Source: Hyalella azteca
Taxonomy: Eukaryota > Arthropoda > Malacostraca > Amphipoda > Hyalellidae
NCBI RefSeq assembly: GCF_000764305.2
Contig: NW_025939252.1
Coordinates: 64,230 to 128,229, forward strand
DNA length: 64,000 nucleotides
Direction: 5' to 3'
In this document: one piece after another, positions 13,862 through 25,300 of the stretch
Numbering within the stretch: the stretch's first letter is position 1
Layout: every line of letters begins with the position of its first letter
Translations under genes and position numbers: made by a program
The notes under the pieces: generated by a model
The model's database searches: none
Told to the model about the DNA's origin: nothing
The model's input: the letters and a program-made list of their open reading frames with translations, nothing else

Positions 13862-14230
13862 CTATTGCTGGGTCTGCTGCTCCCGCTCCTGTTGCTGCTG
13901 TGTCTTTATCTGCTGGGTCTGCTGCTCCCTCCTCTGTTGCTGCTGTTGTCTTTATCTGCAGGGTCTGCTGCTCCCGCCTCTGTTGCTGCTGTGTCTTTAT
14001 CTGCTGGGTCTGCTGCTCCCGCCTCTGTTGCTGCTGTGTCTTTATCTGCTGGGTCTGCTGCTCCCGCTCCTGTTGCTGCTGTGTCTTTATCTGCTGGGTC
14101 TGCTGCTCCCGCCTCTGTTGCTGCTGTGTCTTTATCTCCTGGGTCTGCTGCTCCCGCCCCTGTTGCTGCTGTGTCTTTATCTCCTGGGTCTGCTGCTCCC
14201 GCCCCTGTTGCTGCTGTGTCTTTATCTGCT
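13862..14230. repeat. 45-base tandem repeat, open in all plus frames
   Basis: About eight copies of a 45-base unit starting GGGTCTGCTGCTCCCGCC and continuing with TGTTGCTGCTGTG. One copy has an extra T and a 46-base spacing. All three plus frames remain open (one would read a 15-residue Ala/Ser/Pro repeat), but there are no splice or homology cues, so I do not call a gene. Confidence 0.85.
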
Positions 14231-15921
14231 ATATACCGAGAGCATTTCGCCTCAATTTGTATTGCTGAAGCCTTTTACAAGTCTACCACATAATTTAGTT
14301 GACGATCCAATACAGCCAACTTAACCAATCTAAGTCAATTGCACGAGAATTTTGGCAGCCAAATATCCTCAAATACCTACTTTTACGAATATAACCTGCA
14401 TGGCATGAACGACAACAATCTTTACTTCAGTATCCATATTAAGCCGGCGCGCGTGAAATATATTTCTTATTTCTTGTCAGTGTGATAGAGGTATTATTTT
14501 TTCCTTTATACATTATGATTTGACAATAAGGGAAACAAAATCTGGAGAATCAAGATCAGTAGAGCTCTTGTGCCCGTACCGAACTCAGTGCAAACAATTC
14601 AACTAATGTAACGATTTTAGGTTAGAGACCGCATTGATGATTGATTGAATTTCCTGTTGATTTTAAATTCTTTCTCACGTAATGCGGCCGTCTGCCGCTG
14701 CTGCTGCTTTTGTTATTCTTGTTGCTGAATTCTGAGACCTGAGGTTTGATGCAATATCAACGATGGCTGCGGTCGCCAATTATACTGCCTTCCTTTGGTC
14801 GAAGCGACCACCCGCGCGCGAGCTCGCCCCAAGTTCTGTCCATATGTCCTTCCTTCTGACCGCCGTCCATCCTCTCCGTGTTTCGCATCCGCTTCTTGCA
14901 ATATTCAATATTTATTTTGCTGTTTAATCAGGTTCTACTCCATCATTACATTATTTAATCCCTATTTTGTCAAGACTTCTCTCGATTTTCAACCATTTGC
15001 AGCCTGATAAGCTAGTCTGGACTCGCTGTTCGCTGTACGTTCCACATCCATTTTGAGTCTCTACCAGAACTATCCATGCACCATCCCTATGTAAATTTTA
15101 AAAGTAATTTCACGTATACTTTCAATCATTTAATGACCTCCTGCAATAAGTCCAAAATTCAAAGAAAAAATACATGAATAGTGTAAACAAAGATGTTTCA
15201 AACGCTGATGTTCATCAAAAGCTTTCTCAAAATCTTGAAAGGAAAACGGCATTTTCACAAAACTTCATTTACATTTGAGAAATTCTGCGATCATTTCTCA
15301 AAGTACGCAATGTCTTAATCAACTCATTCAGGCTCTTTTGATGATCTTATTACGCATTTTAAATCATTAAATACGTGTCTTTATCTCAATGTAATCGCTA
15401 GCAAGTAGAAGCCCGCGCTGATTGATGACTCCTCAATGCCGTCTGCAACGAAGTGCTGCGTCATCGAAATTATAGAAAGAAATGGCTCACGATCTTCGAC
15501 AAACTTGAAAACATTTGCATTTTTTTGCCATTCTTTCGTTGCTGATGAAACCTTATTATGGATAAATGTGCACAAAACTGATTGTTATGCGAGCAGATCA
15601 CAACAATTTATTTGATGGATTAACTCAGAAACCTTCCATCTCGTATTGGATTACTGCTCGAAGTTGCTATTTTCTGTTCAAATAAGATTTCCGGACTTTT
15701 TTTCATGAAATGCGACTCAATGATATTCCTATTTCTCGCGGCATTTGAATCTCCTTTAATGAATAACCATTAAAAATAAATACCTCCTTTGTGTCTTGTG
15801 ATGTCTTAACCTATGGGCTATTGGTGTATATTTTATTACGGATTTGCCAACCTAAACTGGCCAACTCTTCACCGCCACGTACGTCGACATATTACTAAAA
15901 ATTTTTATTTATTTCTTGCAG
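14231..15921. other. non-coding stretch before the first visible Notch exon
   Basis: No recognised coding or repeat structure apart from a segment at 15827-15862 that nearly duplicates 12016-12051. It ends in a standard 3' splice site (TTTCTTGCAG) at 15912-15921. Confidence 0.5.
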
Positions 15922-16389
15922 ATGTGCTGAAAAATACGTCGGCGAATACTGCCAGCACCTGAACCCCTGCCTGACGGGACCGGGCCCTCGGTGCCAAAAC
16001 GGCGGGTCGTGCCAGGTCGTCTTGACGCCATCAGGTGCCAAGTTCGAGTGCCACTGCCCTGTGGGCTACAATGCATCGCTATGCGAGATCGTAGTGCCAA
16101 ACGTGTGCGACACTCAGCCATGTATGAACGGAGCGACGTGTGAACTGATCACGCTTGAGTCGTACTCGTGTCGGTGTCCCGTCGGGTACCGAGGCGACCG
16201 TTGTCAGCTGGCTGACTACTGTGCACGGCAGCCGTGCAAGAACGGAGCTACCTGCTTCTCTGGGGACTCTTCTTACACCTGTACCTGTCCTCCTGGATTC
16301 ACAGGCCCCACCTGCAGGACAGACGTGGATGAGTGCAGCAGGAGACCGTGCCGTTATGGCCACTGCACCAACACCTTCGGGTCTTATAA
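15922..16389 (+). CDS. N: Notch exon (end of EGF 1 to most of EGF 5)
   Basis: Starts after TTTCTTGCAG with one base of a split codon and reads [11 protein letters not shown], the end of EGF 1. It then covers EGF 2 (with an insertion, [10 protein letters not shown]), 3, 4 and most of 5. It ends in TATAA before donor GTACGT, leaving two bases of a Lys codon completed by the next exon. Confidence 0.93.
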
Positions 16390-19300
16390 GTACGTACATT
16401 CATCTTGGAATAAATTAAAAAACATTCTATTGGTTTCAATCATTCAGGTGTTTTTGTCTAATCATTCTAGTACTATTGTACCTTCTTACCACGTGAATGG
16501 TACAAGTATTTTTCGGCTTAAGTAAAGAGCACAAAAAATTATCATAGTTTGGCATTTGTGTCATCCACTTGACTCGCAACAAATGGTCGACTCGTTTTTA
16601 TTTTTACAAATGCGACTCATGTTTTTGGAAATGTATAGCTTCATTTTATTATTATATTTGTTTAAATTTTTGTCTCAAAGATATCTTTTGATGTATTTAC
16701 TTCAGAAGATATATATTGTATGCATTTTATTTGTACCATTTGTTGTATTGTATTATTTATGTGTACTGTGTTTGTCCAGATGCACATGCGACGCTGGCTA
16801 CACGGGAGTCAACTGTGAGAGTTTGTACGTCCCGTGTCGCCCCTCACCGTGTCGCAACGGCGGGATATGTACTCCACATGACCCACTCTCGTACACGTGC
16901 TCGTGTCCTAAAGGTGAGTCATCCACACTCCACATGACCCACTCTCGTACACGTGCTCGTGTCCTAAAGGTGAGTCATCCACACTCCTCATGACCCACTC
17001 TCGTACACGTGCTCGTGACCTAAAGGTGAGTTATACACACTCCACATGACCCACTCTCGTACACGTGCTCGTGTCCTAAAGGTGAGTCGTCCACACTCCT
17101 CATGACCCACTCTCGTACTCGTGCTCGTGACCTAAAGGTGAGTCATACACACTCCACATGACCCACTCTCGTACACGTGCTCGTGTCCTAAAGACGAGTC
17201 GCCCGCAACTGGCAAATTTATTAGCATTTTCTTTAACGTATAATTCCTCTTCGAATTTCTTTCTACATTCTGTTGGTCTCTGAAAATTTAGTATCCATAT
17301 TTTGTTCTTGAAAATTTATCTAAGCTCCCAATATCTATTCATCCCCAATTGTAAATGAATTATATGTTTGGTTGGTCATTTTTTCACCTTAAGCCTAAAT
17401 TGATTGCTTGCGTTGTTCAAAATTGACGTTAAAGTAGCGTCCATTGTTTGTGTTTTCATTGTTAAGGAATAATGTTAAAGTTATTCAGAGCGTGAGTCAA
17501 GACACGAGCCTCTTGAGGGCTCACAGCCACTCAAGTGAGGACAATTCTAGTGAGGCAGTATAAGTGAGGACAATAAAATTCATAGTGAGGACAATGAGAG
17601 TAATAGCAGTACAAGTGAGTGCAATTCACACGAGGGCGTACAATTGATGTAAACAGGCGTCGGCGGCGAGGGGTGCTCAGTGAAGGACTTCTAGCGCAAA
17701 ACATTAAAACTTTAACTTATTCTTCAAATAAAATAGCTTTTATATGAGTAAACTTCTTATATTTATGTATTTCAAAATTCTGTATATTTTGTGCCAAATT
17801 TATAACTGTTGAAAATATTTTTACATTCGAATAAAGTTACTTATTTCTAGGGAAAACTCATTTTACTCTGGAAGTTATCTAAAGCTTCGAAGTGAAAATT
17901 TTTTGCAAGTTAAAAAATATGTATTTTTATTCTGTTGCGTAACGTCTTTGACAACCAAGTTAACATTAACAATAATTGGAATATTTCTTAAGGTACTCGG
18001 TTAGTTGAGAAATTCTCTGTATATGCGAGAATTTAACATATTGTGCCAATGAGATGGCAAAGGCATCAGCGGTTGTATGAAGTCCATACACTCAACTGAA
18101 CGTTAATTTATTTTGTATGTCAGATACTCGTCCTTCACATTCATCGCGATGATTCATTTCCGCCAGTAACTTGAGTAAACAAGCTCGGTGTGAAGCAGCT
18201 CGGTGCGTGAGCTCAGCTTTGACTAGTCTATGCGCACTCCTTCTTATGTTTACTCTGCATTTACAGATGCTACGAGAACACAGTGTAAATTTTTTATTAT
18301 CTTATAAGTATTAACAACGTAGATGAATATATAGACCTATTAGCGCTGCGAAAAGCAGTGCTTTTTCCTCTCTAAGGATTAACAACGTACAATACATATA
18401 CATATAGCTCAATACATACATATAATACATAATACATATAGCTCAACAAAAAGCAGTTTTTTTCCTCACTTATATGTTCACTTAACATGTGTACCGAACT
18501 TAGCAGTCCCAGCCGATACTGGAGCGCCGCCTCCGTATGTAAATGTTTCCCCACTGAGATCATATTTTCCTCTTTGTTTTCAGGTTTCGTGGGAGTGAAC
18601 TGCGAAGAGAACGTCGATGACTGTCACAACCACCTGTGTCAGAACGGCGCCACGTGCGTCGACGGCGTCAACTCGTACACGTGCTCGTGCCCTCCATCGT
18701 TCACGGGCCGATACTGCGCTGCTGACGTGGATGAATGTCTCGTCAAACCTTCGGTCTGCAAGGTGGGTCACTGTCTGCGAGGTGTGTCACAGTCTGCAAG
18801 GTGTGTCACAGTCTGCAAGGTGTGTCACAGTCTGCAAGGTGTGTCACAGTCTGCAAGGTGGGTCGCAAAATCTGCGTCATTTGACCTTCTTGTCTCTTAT
18901 TAATCAGTCTTGGTGAATATCTTGAACAAGTAGTTCTAGTGTAGCAGGGGCCTTCTTACTGCAAGAAATAGTAAACGAGATCGTGGCTTCGTCGTGACTA
19001 CCAAAGACGAGAAAACTGCTACGTGGAGTTAGGTTGCTACGCGTGCGAATTTATGTATTAGAGCTCTTGAACTGTTGGTGAACATTTTCTATCTTTAAGT
19101 GATATTTTCGTTTGCACAAATACTTGCATGCACCAAGAATAAAAATATTGAATGACTTTACTGAGTTATCATTCTTCATTTAATTTACATTTTCTCTGAA
19201 ATCAAATTCCATCTCACGCCAGTTACTCCGGTCAAAACGATATCACTCGCTTCAATGACCACTTTTTAAATTAAACTTTCTTTCAAGTATAACATTGAAT

Positions 19301-22300
19301 GATGGTTTTTTTCGTGTTTTGCCAATAAGATAACAGCTCAAATAACGTTGTTTCGAGTTACTCTACAGTTACTTTCCAAAAATGCGGTGGAAAAACGGCC
19401 GGCCACATTTTAGTGGCCGGCCGTTCCGTAAAATTCGAACATGATTGTTCTTTCTCTTATGTTAACTTCCGAAAAAACGGTGACATGGTTTTGTTTCACG
19501 CTGCTGCCGACTACTAACACGCCGGTCACCCATTTTTCACCGTTTTTTTTCGAACATTGATAACATTTACTCACAGTAATACTATTTACTTACAGTGATA
19601 CCATTTACTTACAGTGAAACCATTTACTTACAGTGAAACCATTTATTTATCTGTTGCACTGCACAGAACAGGGATACCATTTACTTACAGTGAAACCATT
19701 TACTTACAGTGAAACCATTTATTTATCTGTTGCACTGCACAGAACAGGGATACCATTTACTTACAGTGAAACCATTTACTTACAGTGAAACCATTTATTT
19801 ATCTGTTGCACTGCACAGAACAGGGATACCATTTACTTACAGTGAAACCATTTACTTACAGTGAAACCATTTATTTATCTGTTGCACTGCACAGAACAGG
19901 GATACCATTTACTTACAGTGAAACCATTTACTTATCTGTTGCACTGCGCAGAATGGAGCGACGTGCAGCAACAGCCACGGCGGCTTCTCGTGCATCTGCG
20001 TGAACGGCTGGAGTGGCCAGGATTGTTCCGAGAACATCGATGACTGCACGCAGGCCACGTGCTTCAACGGCGCCACGTGCATTGATAAAGTCGGCACATA
20101 CGTGTGCCAGTGCATGCCTGGAACTGTGAGTTGGTGCCATGTGTGGTGGCTTATTTTTCTGTTATTTATTGTGTTATATCTGGTGAGATGACTGCATCAC
20201 TATTACTGCTATATGGTGCCAATTGTTTCTCTGTTATTTATGGTGTTATATCTTGTAAGATGACTGCAGCCGAAGCCATAAATCAGCAGAATTGCTAAGC
20301 TCGTTCATCAACTTTTCCCGACTTGGCAAATCTTGTTTCCAGACTGTCTTACGGCCAGACAGGTTAATAAAAATAAGTTCGTTTAGCAACTTTTCTAAGC
20401 CATTCCTGTTGACAGACTGGCTTGCTGTGTCACTTGGAAGACGCGTGTGCCAGCAACCCATGTCAGGAGGGTGCCATGTGCGACACATCACCCATCGACG
20501 GGGGCTACATCTGCACATGCCCCACGGGGTACACGGGCACGGACTGCACCGACGACGTGGATGAGTGTAGCGTGGGGCCAATCTGTGAACACAACGGAAC
20601 TTGCGTCAACACCCCTGGGTCATTCCGGTGAGTTTATTTGTGTGGTGAGGCGGTATTACTTATTATATTCCATCGAGGTTCATACTTGATATATTCTATC
20701 GATGTCATCGGATAAGGCGATATTACTTAATCAATTTCATCGAGATCATCTGATAAGGCGATATTACTTGATACATTTCATTAAGGTCATCAAATAAAGC
20801 GAACTCATTACTTGATCCATTCTATGGAGATAATTTTTATATCTCAAGTCTATAATTTAATGAAGATGTATCAAATTAGTTGTAGATTGTCTAGTCTTTT
20901 AGACTAGAATTTTACTTTCTAATTAATTTCGTTCCGTATGGTGTAGGCTCCAAAGATTATCCACTTACAGGATACTTGACTTTTTTAATTTCAGGTTGTC
21001 AAGTTTCTGGAAGAACGGAGATTAAAATTTCTACGTTTTAATATTAAGATGTTTTGTGTTGTGTTTTTCAGGTGTGACTGCTCCAAGGGCTTCTCAGGCC
21101 CGCGCTGTGAAATCAACATCAACGAATGCGAGTCGAACCCTTGCCTCAACCAGGGCACCTGTCTGGACGAGCGAGGCGGCTTCCGCTGTGTCTGCATGCC
21201 AGGTGTGTGGCAAATACGACACTACGTAGGCACCACATGGGTAGGACATGGGCATTACATGGGAACCACGTGGGCATCACATGGGTACCACATGGGCACA
21301 AGATGGGTGACACGTGGGCATCACATGTGTACAACATGGGCACAACATGGTAACACGTGGGCATCACATGGGTAACACGTGGGGATCACATTGGCACCAC
21401 ATAGGCAGCACATGGGCACCGCTTAGCCACCCCATACACGATTTAATAATTGCATGAATCCATCATTCTCATTTACAGTAATGGTTTTCCGGTCCTCGTT
21501 CTGCTTGCGTTACTTATGTCGCATTTGATCAACTCTGTAAAGCATATAAATACCTACATCCCATCGAAAATTCTGATTTGATTTACGTATGACCTTTGAG
21601 TATGCTTATTTTAGTTCTTGAAAATTGGTAATCGCTTTAAATTTTTGCTCACATTATGAGTTCTAATGTTACACGTGCTAAGATAATGGACTCTGGTTGC
21701 GCAGGATACACGGGAGTGAACTGCGAGGTTGACATCGACGAGTGCGCCAGCAGCCCCTGCCTCAACCGGGCGCTGTGCGACGACCGCATCGACGAGTATC
21801 ACTGCAATTGCGTGTCTGGGTTCACGGGGCGTCGTTGTGAGATCGACATCGACGATTGCGTATCACAGCCTTGCGAAAACGGCGCAACTTGCGCAGATCG
21901 CGTCAACGATTACGCGTGTCTTTGTCTGCCAGGCTTCACGGGGCGGAACTGTGAGACCAACATCAACGACTGTCTCTCGTCGCCATGCCGTCACGGCCAG
22001 TGCAGGGATGGCAATAATTCATACACGTGTGAATGTCATCCTGGATACACGGGTCTCTTGTGCCAGACTGAGATCGATGAGTGTGCTATCAGACCGTGCC
22101 AAAACGGAGGCACTTGCAAAAATCTCGTGAACGGCTATCAGTGTGAATGTCCGACGGGTACAGCTGGAGTCAACTGTGAGTACGACATCAACGAATGCTT
22201 TAGCAACCCATGTCGCAATGGCGCCACCTGCGTCAATGGAATAAACCAATATTCATGCAAATGCGCCGCAGGTTTCGCGGGTCTCCATTGTGAGATCAAC

Positions 22301-25300
22301 ATTGATGAATGCGCCTCCCAGCCATGCGCGAACGGTGGTGAGTGCGTGGATTTAGTGAATGGCTACAGATGCCTCTGCCCATCTGGATACTTCGACGCTC
22401 ACTGTCTGTCCGACGTCAACGAATGCGCCAGCAGCCCTTGTCGTAATGGTGGAACCTGCTACGATGATGTCAACCGGTTCATCTGCAAGTGCCCTGCGGG
22501 GTACACCGGCCATCGTTGCGACATGGAGATCGACGAGTGTCAGTCGAACCCATGCCAACATGGAGGAACCTGTCGAGATGCTCTTAACTCCTATCAATGC
22601 ACATGCCATCCTGGCTTCAGTGGTCGTAACTGCGAGGCAAACATCGATGACTGTCTTAGTAGGCCGTGTTATAATGGTGGAACTTGCATCGATCTCGTCG
22701 ACTCCTACAAGTGCGTCTGCGATTTACCCTATACGGGGCACGACTGTGAGGTGCGCATGGACCCTTGTTCCCCCAACAGGTGTCGGCACGGGGCCAAATG
22801 CAATGCTATTGCTAATTACGTCGACTTCTTCTGCGACTGCAAGCTTGGATATACCGGCCGCCTTTGTGATGAAGACATTAACGAGTGCACATACTCCCCG
22901 TCGCCCTGCAAGAACGGCGCAACGTGCCACAACACAAACGGCTCGTATACGTGCGAGTGCGCCTTGGGATACGAGGGCCGTGAGTGCACCGTGAACACCA
23001 ACGATTGTGCCGGTAGACCGTGCCTTAATGGCGGCACGTGCCTGGATGGGTTAGGGCACTACACGTGTCTCTGTGTGGATGGGTTCGGAGGTGTCAACTG
23101 TCAGCACGACTTGGACGAGTGCGCCTCGAACCCGTGTCAGAACGGTGCCACGTGCCACGATTACGTGAACTCCTTCACGTGCCAGTGCCCACTGGGTTTC
23201 TCCGGAACCAACTGTGAAGTCAACGATGAAGATTGCACCAAATCATCTTGCATGAATAATGGCACCTGCAAAGACGGCATCAATAATTACAAGTGCGAAT
23301 GTTTGCCAGGCTTTACGGGTTCTCACTGTCAGAATCACGTCAACGAGTGCGATTCAAATCCTTGCGAGAACAATGGACGTTGCATTGACCAGGTTGGATT
23401 TTATACTTGCCACTGTCCTTACGGTTACACTGGAAGAAACTGTCAAACGTACGTGGACTGGTGCGCTACTCATCCCTGCGAAAACGGAGGTAAATGTGTT
23501 CAGAAACGCAACACTTTCAAGTGCGAGTGTCCGCCGAAATGGACGGGCGTTTTGTGCGACGTCGCTACGGTGTCGTGCGCGGTAGCTGCAGCCAACAACA
23601 ATGTCCCTGTGAGTCAAGTGTGTCACAACGGAGGCAGATGTTATGACAAGGACAACTCGCACGAGTGTCGATGTCTCCCTGGATACGAAGGCTCTTATTG
23701 CCAGCATGAAATAAACGAGTGCGACTCGCACCCTTGTAAAAATGGCGCCACGTGTAATGATCACGTTGGTTCTTACACGTGTACATGCCGGCCAGGCTTC
23801 CAAGGCTTCGATTGTGAGTACAATATCGATGACTGCACTCGTAATCCGTGTCGCAATGGTGGAGTGTGTCATGACCTCGTGAACGACGTGCAGTGCTCGT
23901 GCCCGCACGGAACTGTGGGTAAGATGTGCGAGATCAACCCTAACGATTGCTACGAAGGAGCATGTCACAACGGCGGCACTTGCGTGGATAAGGTCGGCGG
24001 TATTGAGTGTCGCTGTCGCCCTGGCTTTGTCGGAGCGCAATGTGAGGGAGACGTCAACGAATGCTTGTCCAATCCTTGCAACAAGGAAGGAACATCAGAC
24101 TGCATTCAATTAATTAATGACTATAGATGCACCTGCAAGCCGGGCTACATGGGCAGACATTGTGACTCAAAAATTGCATTCGACGTCTGTAGCAGTTCTC
24201 CTTGTCGCAATGGAGGAATCTGTGACTATTCTAAAAACAACAAAGAAAGCTGCGTCTGCGCACCTGGATATTCCGGCAAGTACTGCGAGTTTCCGGTCGA
24301 TGCTTGCAGTAATAATACATGCAAACCTGGAGAAATTTGTCGTCCATACCAAGGAGGCTATCAGTGCGGAGGCCCTCGATCCGCCCCTAATTTCTGTGCC
24401 AACAACCCATGTCTCAACGGCGGAACGTGTGAAATATTTGCTAACAGTTATCATTGCTACTGTCGTGATGGCTACTCTGGTAAAAACTGTCAGTCCAAAG
24501 AAAGAGAAGCATTGCAGACTCGGTGTGCAGAAAACAATTGCGAAGCTAAGAAAAGCAACAAGATTTGTGACCCAGAGTGCAACTACATTGAGTGCAATTT
24601 CGACGGTTACGAGTGCTCTATGGGACGCAATCCTTGGGCAAACTGCGATGCCAGTATCAACTGTTGGGAGGTGTTTGCCAACGGTCACTGTAACGAAGAG
24701 TGTAACAACGCAAACTGCCTCTACGATGGTTTAGACTGTCGTCAAATGACAAAAGGAACCTGCAACGACATTTACGACGCTTATTGCTCCAAGAATTACG
24801 CCAACGGATTCTGCGATCAGGGATGCAACAGCTTCGAGTGCAATTGGGACGGACTTGACTGCGATCAAAGTCCTCCCAAGATTCTTGAAGGATCATTGGA
24901 ACTCCAAGTGAATATGTCACCGTTCGAATTGAGGAAGCACAAGAAGCAGTTCTTGCGGCATCTAAGCAACTTATTGGATTCTCACGTCATCCTACGTCAT
25001 GAGGCTGCCGGTGATGAAATGATTTATCCCTATCAAAAAGATGATGTGACCGGTACCATCGTGTTTCTTGAAGTGGACATAAGGAAGTGTGACCAGACGG
25101 GCACTTGTTATGAAAATATAGCAAATGTGGCAAATCACCTCGCGGCCGTTGCTGATAGTACTTTCCCTATTGTCTCCGTCATTGATCAACCTGAACCTTC
25201 CCCTAACAGCTACACCTACGTTATCGTTGGAATTGTCGGCGTGGCCATAATTGCTGGAATTCTATTCATGATCATCACTTCCAACAATCGCAAACGAGCC

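Larger units (their letters stand above)
1..15921. other. long stretch without recognised genes upstream of Notch exons
   Basis: No open reading frame here resembles a protein I know. The stretch is AT-rich and carries a series of tandem repeats (listed separately), a GC-rich patch near 410-530 and an assembly gap. The first Notch exon in view starts with a split codon inside EGF repeat 1, so the exon or exons for the signal peptide and the start of EGF 1 must lie upstream. I looked for an EGF-like exon here and did not find one. The stretch is therefore probably Notch intron 1 plus perhaps 5' flank, but this is inference. A segment of about 35 bases at 12016-12051 recurs nearly unchanged at 15827-15862. 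Confidence 0.5.

Noticed and set aside
13731..14324. 197-codon open frame as a Cys- or Leu-rich secreted protein
   Set aside because: It is generated by a 45-base repeat open in all frames, with an internal one-base slip.
21656..21704. ATG in frame upstream of the large Notch exon as a gene start
   Set aside because: A GGTTGCGCAG acceptor at 21704 and matching phase with the exon at 21072 show that this is intron sequence.
22352..24688. Long minus-strand and other-frame open readings inside Notch
   Set aside because: These are shadows of the 4.2 kb Notch exon, whose EGF pattern fixes the true frame.
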